Positions 1-9,207 of a stretch of 64,000 nucleotides of DNA are shown piece after piece. Under the pieces are notes generated by a model. That model was not told the origin of the DNA. It made no database searches and saw only the letters and a program-made list of their open reading frames with translations. The DNA is from Clostridium_AF sediminicola (lineage in GTDB: Bacteria > Bacillota > Clostridia > Clostridiales > Clostridiaceae): NCBI RefSeq assembly GCF_050402865.1, contig NZ_BAABMF010000001.1, positions 248,001-312,000 on the forward strand. The letters are read 5' to 3'. Position 1 is the first letter of the stretch, and the number at the start of each line of letters is the position of its first letter. The position numbers and the translations under genes were made by a program.

Positions 1-697
1 TGTAATCTTTTACTCCTACGTACCTTTTAATTGATGAAGCTGCTAAATCTCCAATTTGACAAATTACTCCTCCAAAAAAGCCTAACAGGATAAAATTAAA
101 TGTAGCAATATTTATTCCTCTACTCTGCATAAATAAGCCAAAGGCAGTGACTGTAATTATACTTCCCAACAAACCACCTATAGCTCCTTCAACAGTCTTT
201 TTAGGACTTACTCTCGGGCAAAGCTTAGTTTTCCCAAAATATTTCCCTGAATAATATGCCATTGAATCACACATCCAACATGAAATGAAAATTATCCATA
301 CGAAATAATTTCCATTATTTTTTTCACTAATTAAAGCTATTAAACTAAAAGGTATCGTTACATACAAACAACCTATTATAGTAAGTGATATATCTACTAT
401 ATTATATTCTTCTGATAACACCATTATACTCATAGCAATTAATAGTCCCCATATAAATATTGACGAAATCCATATGAGTTCCATCTTATCAATAAAAATT
501 AATAGATAATAGAATATACAAATTGAATATCCTAAATATTTTACTGGATTTATTTTTTTATTATTAAGTATGCTGTAAAATTCATACATTCCCATTAATG
601 CAAATAATGCTGTTAATATTTTTAGATATATTCCTCCTAAGAATAAAACTATTACTAGAGGAGACAAAATAAGTACACCAATATATCTTTTATTCAT
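1..697 (-). CDS. cdsA: phosphatidate cytidylyltransferase, C-terminus cut by window edge
   Basis: Integral membrane enzyme that makes CDP-diacylglycerol from phosphatidate and CTP, the branch point of phospholipid synthesis. Reading from the ATG at 697 gives 232 residues of repeated hydrophobic spans. SPKKTVEGAIGG appears in the second half, and GDLAASSIKR followed by GVKDY appears at the visible end. That is the opening of the CdsA family signature; the rest lies beyond position 1. The start follows AGAGGTGAG and lies 10 nt after the uppS stop, so the two are probably co-transcribed. This is the usual order (frr-uppS-cdsA) in Firmicutes. The frame is open throughout. Confidence 0.93.
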   Translation of the reverse strand, partial: MNKRYIGVLILSPLVIVLFLGGIYLKILTALFALMGMYEFYSILNNKKINPVKYLGYSICIFYYLLIFIDKMELIWISSIFIWGLLIAMSIMVLSEEYNIVDISLTIIGCLYVTIPFSLIALISEKNNGNYFVWIIFISCWMCDSMAYYSGKYFGKTKLCPRVSPKKTVEGAIGGLLGSIITVTAFGLFMQSRGINIATFNFILLGFFGGVICQIGDLAASSIKRYVGVKDY

Positions 698-707
698 ATT
701 CTCACCT

Positions 708-1469
708 CTATTTTAATCCACCGTAACGTCTATCTCTATTTTGAAAATCGTATATAGCTTTATGTAGTTCAGCTTCATCAAAATCAGGCCATTTTTTGTC
801 TGTATACCAAAATTCTGAGTAAGCGCACTGCCATAATAAAAAATTACTTATCCTTTGTTCTCCACCAGTTCTAATAATAATTTCTGGATCAACTATTCCT
901 CTAGTATATAAATGATCTGATATTATCATTTCATTAACTTCCCAAGAATTTATTTTTGTGGTTTCAGCATGTTCCATTATTCTTTTAACAGCATTTACTA
1001 TTTCACTTCTGCCTCCATAATTGAGTGCTAAATTCAAAGTTAAACCAGTATTATTTTTTGTCTTTTGGTAACTATTATTTAATTCTCTAACACATTCTTC
1101 GGGCAATTCATTTATATCGCCTATACTTTTTATAACTACATTATTTTCATGGAGCTCTTGGAATTCATTTTTTAAGTAATCTACCAATAATTTCATCAAG
1201 GCATTTACTTCATCTTTTGGTCGCTTCCAGTTTTCTGTAGAAAAAGTGTAAAGTGTTAAAAACTCAATTCCTAATTTGTTACATTCTTTTACAATTCTTC
1301 TGACATTTTCAGCACCAGCTTTATGTCCAGCAACTCTTGGCATCCCTTTTGCTTTTGCCCATCTTCCATTACCATCCATAATGATTGCAATATGTTTAGG
1401 TATAGCTTCACGATTGATATTTATTAATGAATTATCTTTTGTTTTTCTTCTTTTTCTAAATAATACCAT
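708..1469 (-). CDS. uppS: undecaprenyl diphosphate synthase (cis-prenyltransferase)
   Basis: Adds isopentenyl units to farnesyl diphosphate to build the C55 lipid carrier for cell-wall synthesis. The 253-residue protein has the family hallmark HIAIIMDGNGRWA near residues 26-38, including the metal-binding Asp32. It also has TLYTFSTENWKRP, RTGGEQRISNFLLWQ, and a C-terminal WPDF...DRRYGG segment. Length is normal. The ATG is preceded by AAGGTGAG. It follows frr after a 59-nt gap holding a hairpin and is followed at once by cdsA. Confidence 0.96.
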   Translation of the reverse strand: MVLFRKRRKTKDNSLININREAIPKHIAIIMDGNGRWAKAKGMPRVAGHKAGAENVRRIVKECNKLGIEFLTLYTFSTENWKRPKDEVNALMKLLVDYLKNEFQELHENNVVIKSIGDINELPEECVRELNNSYQKTKNNTGLTLNLALNYGGRSEIVNAVKRIMEHAETTKINSWEVNEMIISDHLYTRGIVDPEIIIRTGGEQRISNFLLWQCAYSEFWYTDKKWPDFDEAELHKAIYDFQNRDRRYGGLK

Positions 1470-1497
1470 ATGCTCACCTTTTCAACTTATTAAAATT

Positions 1498-1527
1498 TTA
1501 AATACCTGCGTAAACACAGGTATTTAA
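1498..1527 (-). terminator. hairpin between frr and uppS, weak terminator
   Basis: An 11-bp perfect stem (1498-1508 with 1517-1527) with an 8-nt loop sits just after the frr stop. The downstream tract on the minus strand is mixed A/T rather than pure T. It is therefore probably a leaky terminator that lowers uppS-cdsA expression relative to frr. Confidence 0.55.
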
Positions 1528-1528
1528 A

Positions 1529-2086
1529 TCATATAGCCATTACTTCATTTTCTTTTTTCGCTACAATAGAATCTATTTCTTTTATAAATTTATCTGTAAC
1601 CTTTTGGACTTCTTTTTCGCCCTCTTTTTCATCATCTTCAGTAATTTCTCCATCTTTTCTTAGATGCTTAATTTTATCATTAGCATCTCTTCTTAAAGAT
1701 CTTATTGCAACTTTTGTTTCTTCACCGTATTTTTTCACTTTTTTTACAATAATCTTTCTTGTTTCTTCTGTAAGTTCAGGAATTATTAATCTTATTGCAG
1801 TTCCATCATTTGAAGGATTTATTCCCAAATCAGACATTAGTATAGCTTTTTCAATATCTTTTAAAGCAGTTTTATCCCACGGCTGAATCATAAGGATTCG
1901 AGGTTCAGGAACTGATATACCACCAATTTGAGCTATAGGTGTTTCAACTCCGTAATAGTCAATAGATAGTTTGTCAAGCATTGAAGGATTTGCTTTACCT
2001 GCTTTAAGGGAAGCTAACTCAGATTTTAAAACTACTACTGATTTCCCCATTTTATCTTCTGCCTTTTTTATTATCTCTTTAATCAT
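1529..2086 (-). CDS. frr: ribosome recycling factor
   Basis: Splits post-termination ribosomes together with EF-G. The protein is 185 residues, the standard RRF length. It has the conserved LKAGKANPSMLD stretch near residues 27-38, and the basic helix RSLRRDANDKIK followed by the acidic EITEDDEKEGEKEVQ, as in other RRFs. The ATG follows AAGGAGG. It lies 22 nt after pyrH, the standard pyrH-frr pair, and a hairpin follows the stop. Confidence 0.97.
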   Translation of the reverse strand: MIKEIIKKAEDKMGKSVVVLKSELASLKAGKANPSMLDKLSIDYYGVETPIAQIGGISVPEPRILMIQPWDKTALKDIEKAILMSDLGINPSNDGTAIRLIIPELTEETRKIIVKKVKKYGEETKVAIRSLRRDANDKIKHLRKDGEITEDDEKEGEKEVQKVTDKFIKEIDSIVAKKENEVMAI

Positions 2087-2108
2087 AAAAACCTCCTTGT
2101 ATTACCAA

Positions 2109-2819
2109 TTATTTTGATACTATAGTACCAATATTTTCTCCTTGCATTACTTTTCTAATATTATTGGGAGTATCTAAACCAAATACAATAATAGGTATTC
2201 CGTTGTCCATACACAAAGATGTTGCAGTAGAATCCATAACCTGAAGCCCTTTCTCAAGAACTTCAATATAAGTTAATTTGTCAAATTTCTTTGCATCTGA
2301 ATATTTATGTGGATCTTTATCATAAACCCCATCTACTTTTTTAGCTAAAAGAATTGCATCAGCCTCTATCTCAGCTGCTCTTAATGCTGCTGTTGTATCA
2401 GTTGAGAAATATGGGTTTCCCGTTCCTGCTGCAAAAATTACAACTCTGTTTTTTTCTAAATGTCTCATCGCTCTTCTTCTTATAAACGGTTCTGCAACTT
2501 CTTTCATTCCAATTGCAGTTTGTACTCTTGTCATGACTCCAATATTTTCAAGAGAATCTTGAAGTGCTAAGGCATTAATACATGTTGCCAGCATCCCCAT
2601 ATAGTCTGCAGTAGTTCTATCCATTTCTTTTCCATTTCTACCACGCCATATGTTTCCACCACCTACGACTGCACCAACTTCTACGCCTAAATCTACTAAT
2701 TCTTTGATTTCATATGCAATTTTTTTAGCTACATCAAAATCGATGCCATAACCACCTTCTCCAGCTAAAGCTTCTCCAGATAGTTTTAACATAATCCTCT
2801 TATATTTTATTGTATCCAT
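2109..2819 (-). CDS. pyrH: UMP kinase
   Basis: Hexameric bacterial uridylate kinase that phosphorylates UMP to UDP for nucleotide and cell-wall precursor supply. The 236-residue protein starts with KRIMLKLSGEAL, and carries VVGGGNIWRG and GTGNPYFSTDTTAALRA plus the C-terminal GTIVSK, all family landmarks. The start at 2819 aligns with other PyrH N-termini. The GGAGG is 12 nt upstream, a longer spacer than its neighbours have. The gene lies beyond the terminator after tsf, so it may have its own promoter in 2820-2865; none was clear. Confidence 0.96.
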   Translation of the reverse strand: MDTIKYKRIMLKLSGEALAGEGGYGIDFDVAKKIAYEIKELVDLGVEVGAVVGGGNIWRGRNGKEMDRTTADYMGMLATCINALALQDSLENIGVMTRVQTAIGMKEVAEPFIRRRAMRHLEKNRVVIFAAGTGNPYFSTDTTAALRAAEIEADAILLAKKVDGVYDKDPHKYSDAKKFDKLTYIEVLEKGLQVMDSTATSLCMDNGIPIIVFGLDTPNNIRKVMQGENIGTIVSK

Positions 2820-2864
2820 ATAAATATTATACCTCCAAATTAATTGTTATTACAATCAAAATTT

Positions 2865-2896
2865 ATTTTAAAAAAAGAGAACACTAAGTGTTCTCT
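2865..2896 (-). terminator. intrinsic terminator after tsf
   Basis: A 9-bp stem (2876-2884 with 2888-2896) with a TAA loop is followed on the minus strand by seven T residues. This is a strong factor-independent terminator closing the rpsB-tsf unit and separating it from pyrH. Confidence 0.9.
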
Positions 2897-2913
2897 ATTA
2901 ACTTTTACAAATA

Positions 2914-3825
2914 CTATTTCAATTGTTTTTGAACTTCTTCTGCAAAGTTTTCTTCTTTCTTTTCTATACCTTCGCCTCTTTCAAATCTAGCATATCTAGT
3001 GATTTTGATTTCAGCGCCTGCTTCTTTAGATTTTGCTTCTAATAATTTTTTAATAGTGAAGTCAGAATCTTTTACGAAAATTTGATCAACTAAGCAAACT
3101 TCTTTAAGGTATTTTCTTATTCTACCTTCAACCATTTTTTCAACGATTTTTTCAGGCTTACCTTCATTTAAAGCTTGAGCTCTATAAATTTCTCTTTCTT
3201 TATTTAATGCTTCGTGATCTACTGAAGACTCATCTAAAAACATTGGGTTAGCAGCAGCTATTTGCATAGCTAAATCTTTACCTAATACCGGTAAAATTTC
3301 ACTATCATTATCACAAGCTAATTCTACTAAAACACCAATCTTACCGCCACCATGAACGTAGCTAGATACGTTTCCATTTTCTATATTGAATTTTTCGAAT
3401 CTTCTAACATTCATATTCTCGCCTAATTTAGCGATAAGTGCAGTTAAAGTATCTTTAACTGAAATACCTTCATCTGTTTTAGCTTCTAATAATTCTTCAA
3501 CAGAAGCATATTCTGATTCTGAAATTTGTTTAGCTACTTTATTAGCAAATCCAACAAAGTCTTCGTTTATTCCAACAAAATCTGTTTCGCAGTTTACTTC
3601 TAAAACTACTCCAGTTTTTTTATCTTCAGAAATATAAGTAGTTATAACTCCCTCTGCAGCAACTCTTCCAGCTTTTTTAGCAGCAGCAGCTAATCCTTTT
3701 TCTCTTAAAAACTCTACAGCTTTTTCGATATCTCCTTCTGTAGAAGTTAGCGCTTTTTTACAATCCATCATACCTGCGCCTGTCATATCTCTTAATTCTT
3801 TAACCATTTTTGCAGTAATTGCCAT
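2914..3825 (-). CDS. tsf: translation elongation factor Ts
   Basis: Guanine nucleotide exchange factor for EF-Tu. The 303-residue protein begins MAITAKMVKELRDMTGAGMM, including the hallmark (RDMTGAGMMDCKKAL) of the N-terminal UBA-like domain. HNVRR-type and NCETDFV motifs of the core domain follow. The ATG at 3825 was chosen because it sits 4 nt after AGGAGG; an upstream in-frame TTG/ATG would read through that site. It is 26 nt downstream of rpsB and ends just before a strong terminator. Confidence 0.97.
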   Translation of the reverse strand: MAITAKMVKELRDMTGAGMMDCKKALTSTEGDIEKAVEFLREKGLAAAAKKAGRVAAEGVITTYISEDKKTGVVLEVNCETDFVGINEDFVGFANKVAKQISESEYASVEELLEAKTDEGISVKDTLTALIAKLGENMNVRRFEKFNIENGNVSSYVHGGGKIGVLVELACDNDSEILPVLGKDLAMQIAAANPMFLDESSVDHEALNKEREIYRAQALNEGKPEKIVEKMVEGRIRKYLKEVCLVDQIFVKDSDFTIKKLLEAKSKEAGAEIKITRYARFERGEGIEKKEENFAEEVQKQLK

Positions 3826-3851
3826 GAGTATTCCTCCTAACATGATAATTT

Positions 3852-4553
3852 TTATTCAGCTAATTGTTCACCTTGTTTTCCTTCTAATACTGCATCTGCA
3901 ATTTTAGAAGCGATTAATTTTACGGCTCTTATAGCATCATCGTTTCCTGGGATAACGTAATCAACATCATCAGGATCACAGTTTGTATCAACTATAGCTA
4001 CAACTGGAATTCCAAGAATTTTAGCTTCATTTATAGCATTCTTTTCTTTTCTAGGATCTACTACAAACATAGCACCAATATTTTTTGCATTCATATTCTT
4101 AATTCCACCAAGATTTCTTTCAAGCTTTTCTCTTTGGTTTCTTAATTGGAAAACTTCTTTCTTTGGAAGTACATCAAAAGTTCCATCGTCTTCCATAGCT
4201 TCTAAAGCTTCAAGTCTGTTAATTCTCTTTTTTATTGTATTAAAGTTTGTTAGCATACCACCTAACCATCTATGGTTAACAAAATGCATATTAACTCTTA
4301 AACTTTCTTCTTTAATAGCTTCTTGTGCTTGCTTTTTAGTACCTACGAAAATAACTTCTTTGCCCTCAGCAACTACATCTTTAACGAAGTTATATGCTGC
4401 ATCAACCTTTTTTACAGTTTTTTGTAAGTCAATGATGTAAATACCATTTCTCTCTGTGAAAATATAAGGAGCCATCTTCGGGTTCCATCTTCTTGTTTGA
4501 TGTCCAAAATGAACACCAGCTTCTAATAATTGTTTCATTGATATTACTGCCAT
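3852..4553 (-). CDS. rpsB: 30S ribosomal protein S2
   Basis: Small-subunit protein S2. The 233-residue product starts MAVISMKQLLEAGVHFGHQ and contains RRWNPKM, FVNHRWLGGMLTN and NAINEAKILGIPVVAIVDTN, all diagnostic. The ATG at 4553 is 7 nt from AGGAGG. Longer readings start inside the leader and would place the ribosome site inside the gene. It is first in an rpsB-tsf unit with its own promoter and a roughly 100-nt leader. Confidence 0.97.
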   Translation of the reverse strand: MAVISMKQLLEAGVHFGHQTRRWNPKMAPYIFTERNGIYIIDLQKTVKKVDAAYNFVKDVVAEGKEVIFVGTKKQAQEAIKEESLRVNMHFVNHRWLGGMLTNFNTIKKRINRLEALEAMEDDGTFDVLPKKEVFQLRNQREKLERNLGGIKNMNAKNIGAMFVVDPRKEKNAINEAKILGIPVVAIVDTNCDPDDVDYVIPGNDDAIRAVKLIASKIADAVLEGKQGEQLAE

Positions 4554-4662
4554 TAATATTCCTCCTTTTGGTTTTACCTCCACTATTCTTTCCATAGACA
4601 ACCTATCCTTTTAGGCACCAATCTATATACAAATAGTGTGTGTATTTTTTTCTTCCTAGAGT

Positions 4663-4691
4663 AGTATAGCATAAGGAAAGTGCTGATTCAA
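4663..4691 (-). promoter_or_regulatory. sigma-A promoter of rpsB-tsf, with structured leader
   Basis: TTGAAT (4686-4691) and TATACT (4663-4668) are 17 nt apart on the minus strand. Transcription would begin near 4656, giving a leader of about 100 nt to the ATG at 4553. The leader contains an imperfect hairpin around 4587-4625 (ATAGA...TCTAT enclosing CCTA...TAGG). S2 represses its own operon in other bacteria, so the hairpin may be an S2 site, but no family consensus was recognised. Confidence 0.7.
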
Positions 4692-4731
4692 CAAAATATT
4701 AAAAAAAAATGTTAAAATTCCACAGCAAAAC

Positions 4732-4760
4732 AAAAAAAATAGGATGTAATCATCCTATTT
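4732..4760 (-). terminator. intrinsic terminator after codY
   Basis: A 10-bp perfect stem (4737-4746 with 4751-4760) with a 4-nt loop is followed by eight T residues on the minus strand. It lies 3 nt beyond the codY stop and isolates codY from the rpsB promoter. Confidence 0.92.
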
Positions 4761-4763
4761 TAC

Positions 4764-5543
4764 TTATTTAATCTTTTTTAACTCATCTAATAATTTATCG
4801 TTTAAAATTTTAATATGTGTACCTTTCATACCTAATGATCGTGATTCAATTACCCCTGCACTTTCAAATTTTCTTAATGCATTCACTATCACAGATCTTG
4901 TAATACCTACTTTGTCCGCAATCTTTGATGCTACTAAAAGTCCTTCAGTCCCATTTAATTCATTAAATACATGTTCTACCGCTTCAAGTTCTGAATAAGA
5001 TAAAGTACCAAGAGCTAGTTGAACAACAGCCTTTTTACGTGCTTCATCTTCAAGTTGATCATTTTTTGACCTTAAAATTTCAAGCCCTACTATTGTCGCA
5101 CTATACTCTGCTAAAATTAAATCAGAGTCATCAAATCTCTTTTCAAATCGTGTTAAGTACAAAGTTCCAAGTCTTTCTCTATTGCCTATAATTGGTACAA
5201 TAGTTGAAAGCTTCCCTTCAATTTCAGCTTCTTTTGTTTCATCAAAAGAAGATTTTCCATGATTTTCAACGTTCACCAAAGTTTCATTAATGGATAATAG
5301 TTTATTATTGAAATATTCTGGAAATTTCTTGTCTTGTAACACCTTTTCTTTAATGCTTTCACATTCTACTCCTTTATGGAATGTATGGCCTAATATTTTA
5401 GCTCTCTTGCTAATAATATAAACATTACTTTCTAATACATCACTTAAGGTATCACATATATCTTCAAATACTACTGGCTCGGCGCCTTTTTTTTGTAGTA
5501 TTTTATTCAACAGTCTCATCTTCGTTAATAATTCTGAAGCCAT
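4764..5543 (-). CDS. codY: global nutrient-responsive repressor CodY
   Basis: DNA-binding regulator that senses GTP and branched-chain amino acids and represses many stationary-phase genes. The 259-residue length is normal. The start MASELLTKMRLLNKILQK is typical, followed by a GAF-type sensor half. The C-terminal winged helix has KIADKVGITRSVIVNALRKF, the CodY recognition helix, near residues 205-225. The ATG at 5543 was chosen because AGAAGGAGAG lies just upstream and would be inside a longer reading. It lies alone between topA and rpsB, closed by a terminator. Confidence 0.97.
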   Translation of the reverse strand: MASELLTKMRLLNKILQKKGAEPVVFEDICDTLSDVLESNVYIISKRAKILGHTFHKGVECESIKEKVLQDKKFPEYFNNKLLSINETLVNVENHGKSSFDETKEAEIEGKLSTIVPIIGNRERLGTLYLTRFEKRFDDSDLILAEYSATIVGLEILRSKNDQLEDEARKKAVVQLALGTLSYSELEAVEHVFNELNGTEGLLVASKIADKVGITRSVIVNALRKFESAGVIESRSLGMKGTHIKILNDKLLDELKKIK

Positions 5544-5668
5544 CGTATCTCTCCTTCTCATTAAAATTAATATTTATTTTGAACAGAAAGGAAAATAAAT
5601 TGTGAAAATTTAAAAAATTCTATCTATTCCTATTTATAATAACATATGATTTTTTTTTATTCAACAAA

Positions 5669-5706
5669 AATACAAAAATTTCGACTTTATACAAAATTTT
5701 TGTATT
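5669..5706 (-). terminator. AT-rich hairpin after topA
   Basis: A 13-bp perfect stem (5669-5681 with 5694-5706) with a 12-nt loop lies 16 nt beyond the topA stop. The minus-strand side ends in TTTTT. It probably terminates topA. The remaining spacer down to 5544 is AT-rich and should hold the codY promoter, but none stands out. Confidence 0.6.
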
Positions 5707-5721
5707 CTCTTAGTCACTTAA

Positions 5722-7821
5722 TTACTTTTCAGGTTCGACTTTCTTTTCAACTTCAATAATATTTTTGCATTCTTTATTAGAACATTGGTAAAAATCCCCT
5801 CTTTTTTTACTATTCTTAATTACCATAAAAGAATCGCAAATAGGACATTTCTTATCAGTAGGTTCATCCCAACTTACAAAATCGCATTGTGGATATTCAT
5901 TGCACCCATAAAAAGTCCTTCCTTTTTTACTTCGTCTTTGAACTATTTTCCCGCCACATTTTGGACAAGGTACCTCTAATTCTTTAAGAATCGGCTTAGT
6001 GTTTTTGCAGTCTGGATATCCAGGACATGCAAGAAAATCGCCAAATCTGCCTTGCTTTATGACCATAAATCTGCCACATTTATCACATTCAATATCAGTA
6101 ACTTTATCTTCAATAGTTATTTTAGCAAGTTCTTTTTCAGCTACTTCTAACAGATGGCTTAGAGGATCATAGAATTCACCAACTACAGTTTTCCATTCTA
6201 CACTGCCTATTTCAACTTCATCCAATTTATTTTCCATCTCTGCTGTAAAATCAACATCAACAATTTGTTTGAAATATTGGCTTAGTATATCATCAACAAT
6301 AATTCCTAATTCAGTAGGTAAAAGTGTTTTTTTCTCTCTTTCGACGTATCTTCGTCCTAATAAAGTAGAAACTATAGGTGCATAAGTACTAGGCCTTCCA
6401 ATACCATTTTCCTCTAGAGTCTTAATTAACGAAGCTTCTGAATATCTACTTGGTGGCTGTGTGAAATGTTGCTTACCTTTTATACTTGAAGATATCAGTT
6501 TCTCTAACTCTTTTAATTCTGGAAGAGCTATGCTATTTGCTTCATCCTCAGTTGTATATTCATACACCTTCATAAACCCTTGAAATTTTGTACTAGATCC
6601 ACTTGCTTTAAACTTGTAGTCACCATTGTTTACAGTAATTGATATAGTATCAAGTATACAAGTTGCCATTTGGCTCGCCACGTATCTTTTCCAAATCAAA
6701 TTGTAAATTTTATATTGTTCTGGCTTCAAACTATTTTTAATTTCTTCAGGAGTAAGTTCGATATAAGTTGGTCTAATAGCTTCATGAGCATCTTGGATAT
6801 TTTTTTTACCTTTATATTGTCTAGGAACTTCTGGATAGTATTCTTTCCCATACTTGTCTCTTATAAATTCTTCAGCACTTGTCTGAGCCTCTTTTGAAAT
6901 TCTAACTGAATCAGTTCTCATATAAGTTATAAGACCTACAGTCCCTTTTCCTTTAATGTCAACACCTTCATATAATTGTTGTGCAACTGACATAGTCTTT
7001 TTAGTTGTGAAATTTAGTTTTCTATATGCATCTTGCTGAAAAGTACTGGTTGTGAACGGTGGTAATGGATTTTTATTTTTAGAAGATTTTTTAACTTTTT
7101 GTACTATAAATTCTCCATTATCAAGTTCTTCTATAATATTTTCACTTTCTTCTTCATTATTAATTAAAAGCTTTTTATTATTTTTAGTGGTCAATTTAAT
7201 TGTAAATGTACTTTTGCTGTTTTCTTTTTTAACCTCAGATTCTATTGACCAGTATTCTTTCGGAATAAATTTTTGAATCTCCATCTCTCTAGTACATATC
7301 ATATTTAGTGTAACAGATTGTACTCTACCTGCACTTAAACCCCATTTTACCTTTCTCCAAAGTATTGGGCTAATCTTATAACCTACCAATCTATCTAATA
7401 CTCTTCTAGCTTGTTGAGCATCGACAACATTTTGATTTATCTTTCTTGGTTCCTTTATTGCATTTTTAATTGCGTTTTTTGTTATCTCATTAAAAACTAT
7501 TCTACATTGATCATCTTCGTTGATTTTCAAAGCTTTTAAAAGGTGCCAAGAAATGGCTTCTCCTTCTCTATCAGGGTCAGTAGCAAGAAATACTTTATCT
7601 GATTTCTTAGCTTCTTTTCTCAATTCAGCAAGAAGAGTTCCTTTTCCTCTAATAGTTATATATTTAGGAGTATAATTATTATCAACATCCACTCCTAATT
7701 GACTTTTGGGAAGATCTCGAACATGACCCATTGATGCTTTAACTTTATAATTTTTACCTAAGTATTTACCTATTGTTTTTGCTTTAGCTGGTGATTCAAC
7801 TATTACTAACTTTTGTCCCAT
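5722..7821 (-). CDS. topA: DNA topoisomerase I
   Basis: Type IA topoisomerase that relaxes negative supercoils. The 699-residue protein opens with the TOPRIM motif LVIVESPAKAKTIGKYLG and DPDREGEAISWHL. The active-site tyrosine lies in GLITYMRTDS. Three C4 zinc ribbons follow at the C-terminus (CDKCG...CPGYPDC, CPKCG...CNEYPQC, CPICD...CSNKEC). The ATG at 7821 follows GGAGGGG; longer readings have no ribosome site and no family similarity. It follows the comM-dprA pair, as in many Firmicutes, with its own promoter. Confidence 0.97.
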   Translation of the reverse strand: MGQKLVIVESPAKAKTIGKYLGKNYKVKASMGHVRDLPKSQLGVDVDNNYTPKYITIRGKGTLLAELRKEAKKSDKVFLATDPDREGEAISWHLLKALKINEDDQCRIVFNEITKNAIKNAIKEPRKINQNVVDAQQARRVLDRLVGYKISPILWRKVKWGLSAGRVQSVTLNMICTREMEIQKFIPKEYWSIESEVKKENSKSTFTIKLTTKNNKKLLINNEEESENIIEELDNGEFIVQKVKKSSKNKNPLPPFTTSTFQQDAYRKLNFTTKKTMSVAQQLYEGVDIKGKGTVGLITYMRTDSVRISKEAQTSAEEFIRDKYGKEYYPEVPRQYKGKKNIQDAHEAIRPTYIELTPEEIKNSLKPEQYKIYNLIWKRYVASQMATCILDTISITVNNGDYKFKASGSSTKFQGFMKVYEYTTEDEANSIALPELKELEKLISSSIKGKQHFTQPPSRYSEASLIKTLEENGIGRPSTYAPIVSTLLGRRYVEREKKTLLPTELGIIVDDILSQYFKQIVDVDFTAEMENKLDEVEIGSVEWKTVVGEFYDPLSHLLEVAEKELAKITIEDKVTDIECDKCGRFMVIKQGRFGDFLACPGYPDCKNTKPILKELEVPCPKCGGKIVQRRSKKGRTFYGCNEYPQCDFVSWDEPTDKKCPICDSFMVIKNSKKRGDFYQCSNKECKNIIEVEKKVEPEK

Positions 7822-7905
7822 TTTATCCCCCTCCGATATACTAGGGCTAAATATATATATATAGCTCATTAACTTTAAAATATGCAAATATTGACTGTAA
7901 TTAGA

Positions 7906-7935
7906 ATGATACATTATTAATTTAATATATGTCAA
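7906..7935 (-). promoter_or_regulatory. sigma-A promoter of topA
   Basis: A consensus TTGACA (7930-7935) is 18 nt from TATCAT (7906-7911) on the minus strand. Transcription would start near 7900, giving an AT-rich leader of about 80 nt. The rest of the 298-nt dprA-topA gap (7822-8119) holds only this promoter and the hairpin at 8090-8128. Confidence 0.65.
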
Positions 7936-8089
7936 CAGTAAATTTCAAAATCTTTTACTAAAATATATAATTTTTAGCCAAAATTCTAACATGACTAATG
8001 GTATATAATTATAATTTATAATAAAATGTTTCCTAAAGGTATTATATGGTATATAGTGTAGAATAGATTTTCTTTCTAATATTATTATT

Positions 8090-8128
8090 ATCAAATAGAA
8101 TAAATTTTATAAATTTATTCTATTTGAT
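8090..8128 (-). other. 18-bp perfect hairpin straddling the dprA stop codon
   Basis: 8090-8107 is the exact reverse complement of 8111-8128, with a 3-nt loop. The stem starts within the last codons of dprA and includes its stop. The minus strand continues AATAATAATATT rather than a T tract. It is therefore not a standard terminator; it may protect the mRNA 3' end or terminate weakly. Confidence 0.75.
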
Positions 8129-9199
8129 ACAATTGTAGTTTCTAATATAAAAATCACCTGCTAAATGCTTTATTCTTTTTTTTAATTCAAGATCAAATAA
8201 GATTTCATAAAGTTTACTTATATTAAAGTTAACTTTTTTTAATAAATCGTCTACATGTATAGGTTTATTTAGAATAGACGAATATACTTTTTTTTCTTCC
8301 TCATCTAAATTCATATTTTTAATATCATCTTTTTGAAAGATATCAATTGATAACAATTCATAAATATCTTCTAAAGAAGTAAATACAAAAGCTCCATCTT
8401 TTATTAATTTATTGCATCCTTTACTTTGGTTGGAAAAAATATTTCCAGGAACTGCAATGACATCTTTCCCTTGATCCAATGCAGAACCAGCTGTAATTAA
8501 TGATCCGCTTTTATTAGAAGCTTCAACTACTATTACTAAATCGCTTAATGCACTGATGATTTTGTTTCTAATAGGAAAATTGTACGAATATGGAGGAGTT
8601 CCTGGTATAAACTGTGAAATAACGCAACCTTCAGAAATAATATTGTTATATAATTCCTGGTTTTCTTTTGGATAAACAACATTAATCCCAGAGCCCAGAA
8701 TTGCACATGTTTTACCATGTGAGTTTAATATTTCTTTATGAGCACAGGAGTCAATACCTCTAGCCATGCCGCTTACAACCAAAATGTTATTATTGGACAA
8801 CGACTTTGCTAAAATTCTAGTTATATTCTCTCCATAATGGGTGCATTTTCTTGAACCAATAATTGCTACTGATTTCATTTTTAAATAATTGATATTTCCT
8901 TTATAAAAAAGCATATACGGACAATCATTGTAAATCTTTAATTTATTAGGATATTTACTATCACTAACAATAAGTGTTTTTATATTTTCTTTATCTATGA
9001 AATATTTTATATTATCAAATTTTTTAACATTCCATGCTGATTTCAATTTTTCAATTATTAATGACGAATTATTAAATTTTATATCTTCATTAATAAATGC
9101 ATACCAAATGTTTTCGGCACTTCCGTAAATATTTATTAATTGGTTTTTAACTTTATACGGTAGGATTGCACTAGCAAACCAAAGTTGATAGTCATTCAT
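8120..9199 (-). CDS. dprA: DNA processing protein DprA (Smf)
   Basis: Loads RecA on incoming single-stranded DNA during transformation. It is kept in many non-competent species, where the role is less clear. The 359-residue protein has the Rossmann-like DprA core: VAIIGSRKCTHYG, VVSGMARGIDSCAH, GSGINVVYP, FPIRNKIISALSDLVIVVEA and SGSLITAGSALDQGKDV. A winged-helix C-terminal part follows. The ATG follows AGGTGAT. It starts 8 nt after comM and ends inside a perfect hairpin. Confidence 0.95.
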   Translation of the reverse strand: MNDYQLWFASAILPYKVKNQLINIYGSAENIWYAFINEDIKFNNSSLIIEKLKSAWNVKKFDNIKYFIDKENIKTLIVSDSKYPNKLKIYNDCPYMLFYKGNINYLKMKSVAIIGSRKCTHYGENITRILAKSLSNNNILVVSGMARGIDSCAHKEILNSHGKTCAILGSGINVVYPKENQELYNNIISEGCVISQFIPGTPPYSYNFPIRNKIISALSDLVIVVEASNKSGSLITAGSALDQGKDVIAVPGNIFSNQSKGCNKLIKDGAFVFTSLEDIYELLSIDIFQKDDIKNMNLDEEEKKVYSSILNKPIHVDDLLKKVNFNISKLYEILFDLELKKRIKHLAGDFYIRNYNCIK

Positions 9200-9207
9200 C
9201 TAATCAC

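Noticed and set aside
5610..5624. CodY-box-like sequence in the codY leader
   Set aside because: AATTTTCACAATTTA matches the 15-nt consensus at only about 11 positions in a very AT-rich leader; not enough to claim autoregulation.
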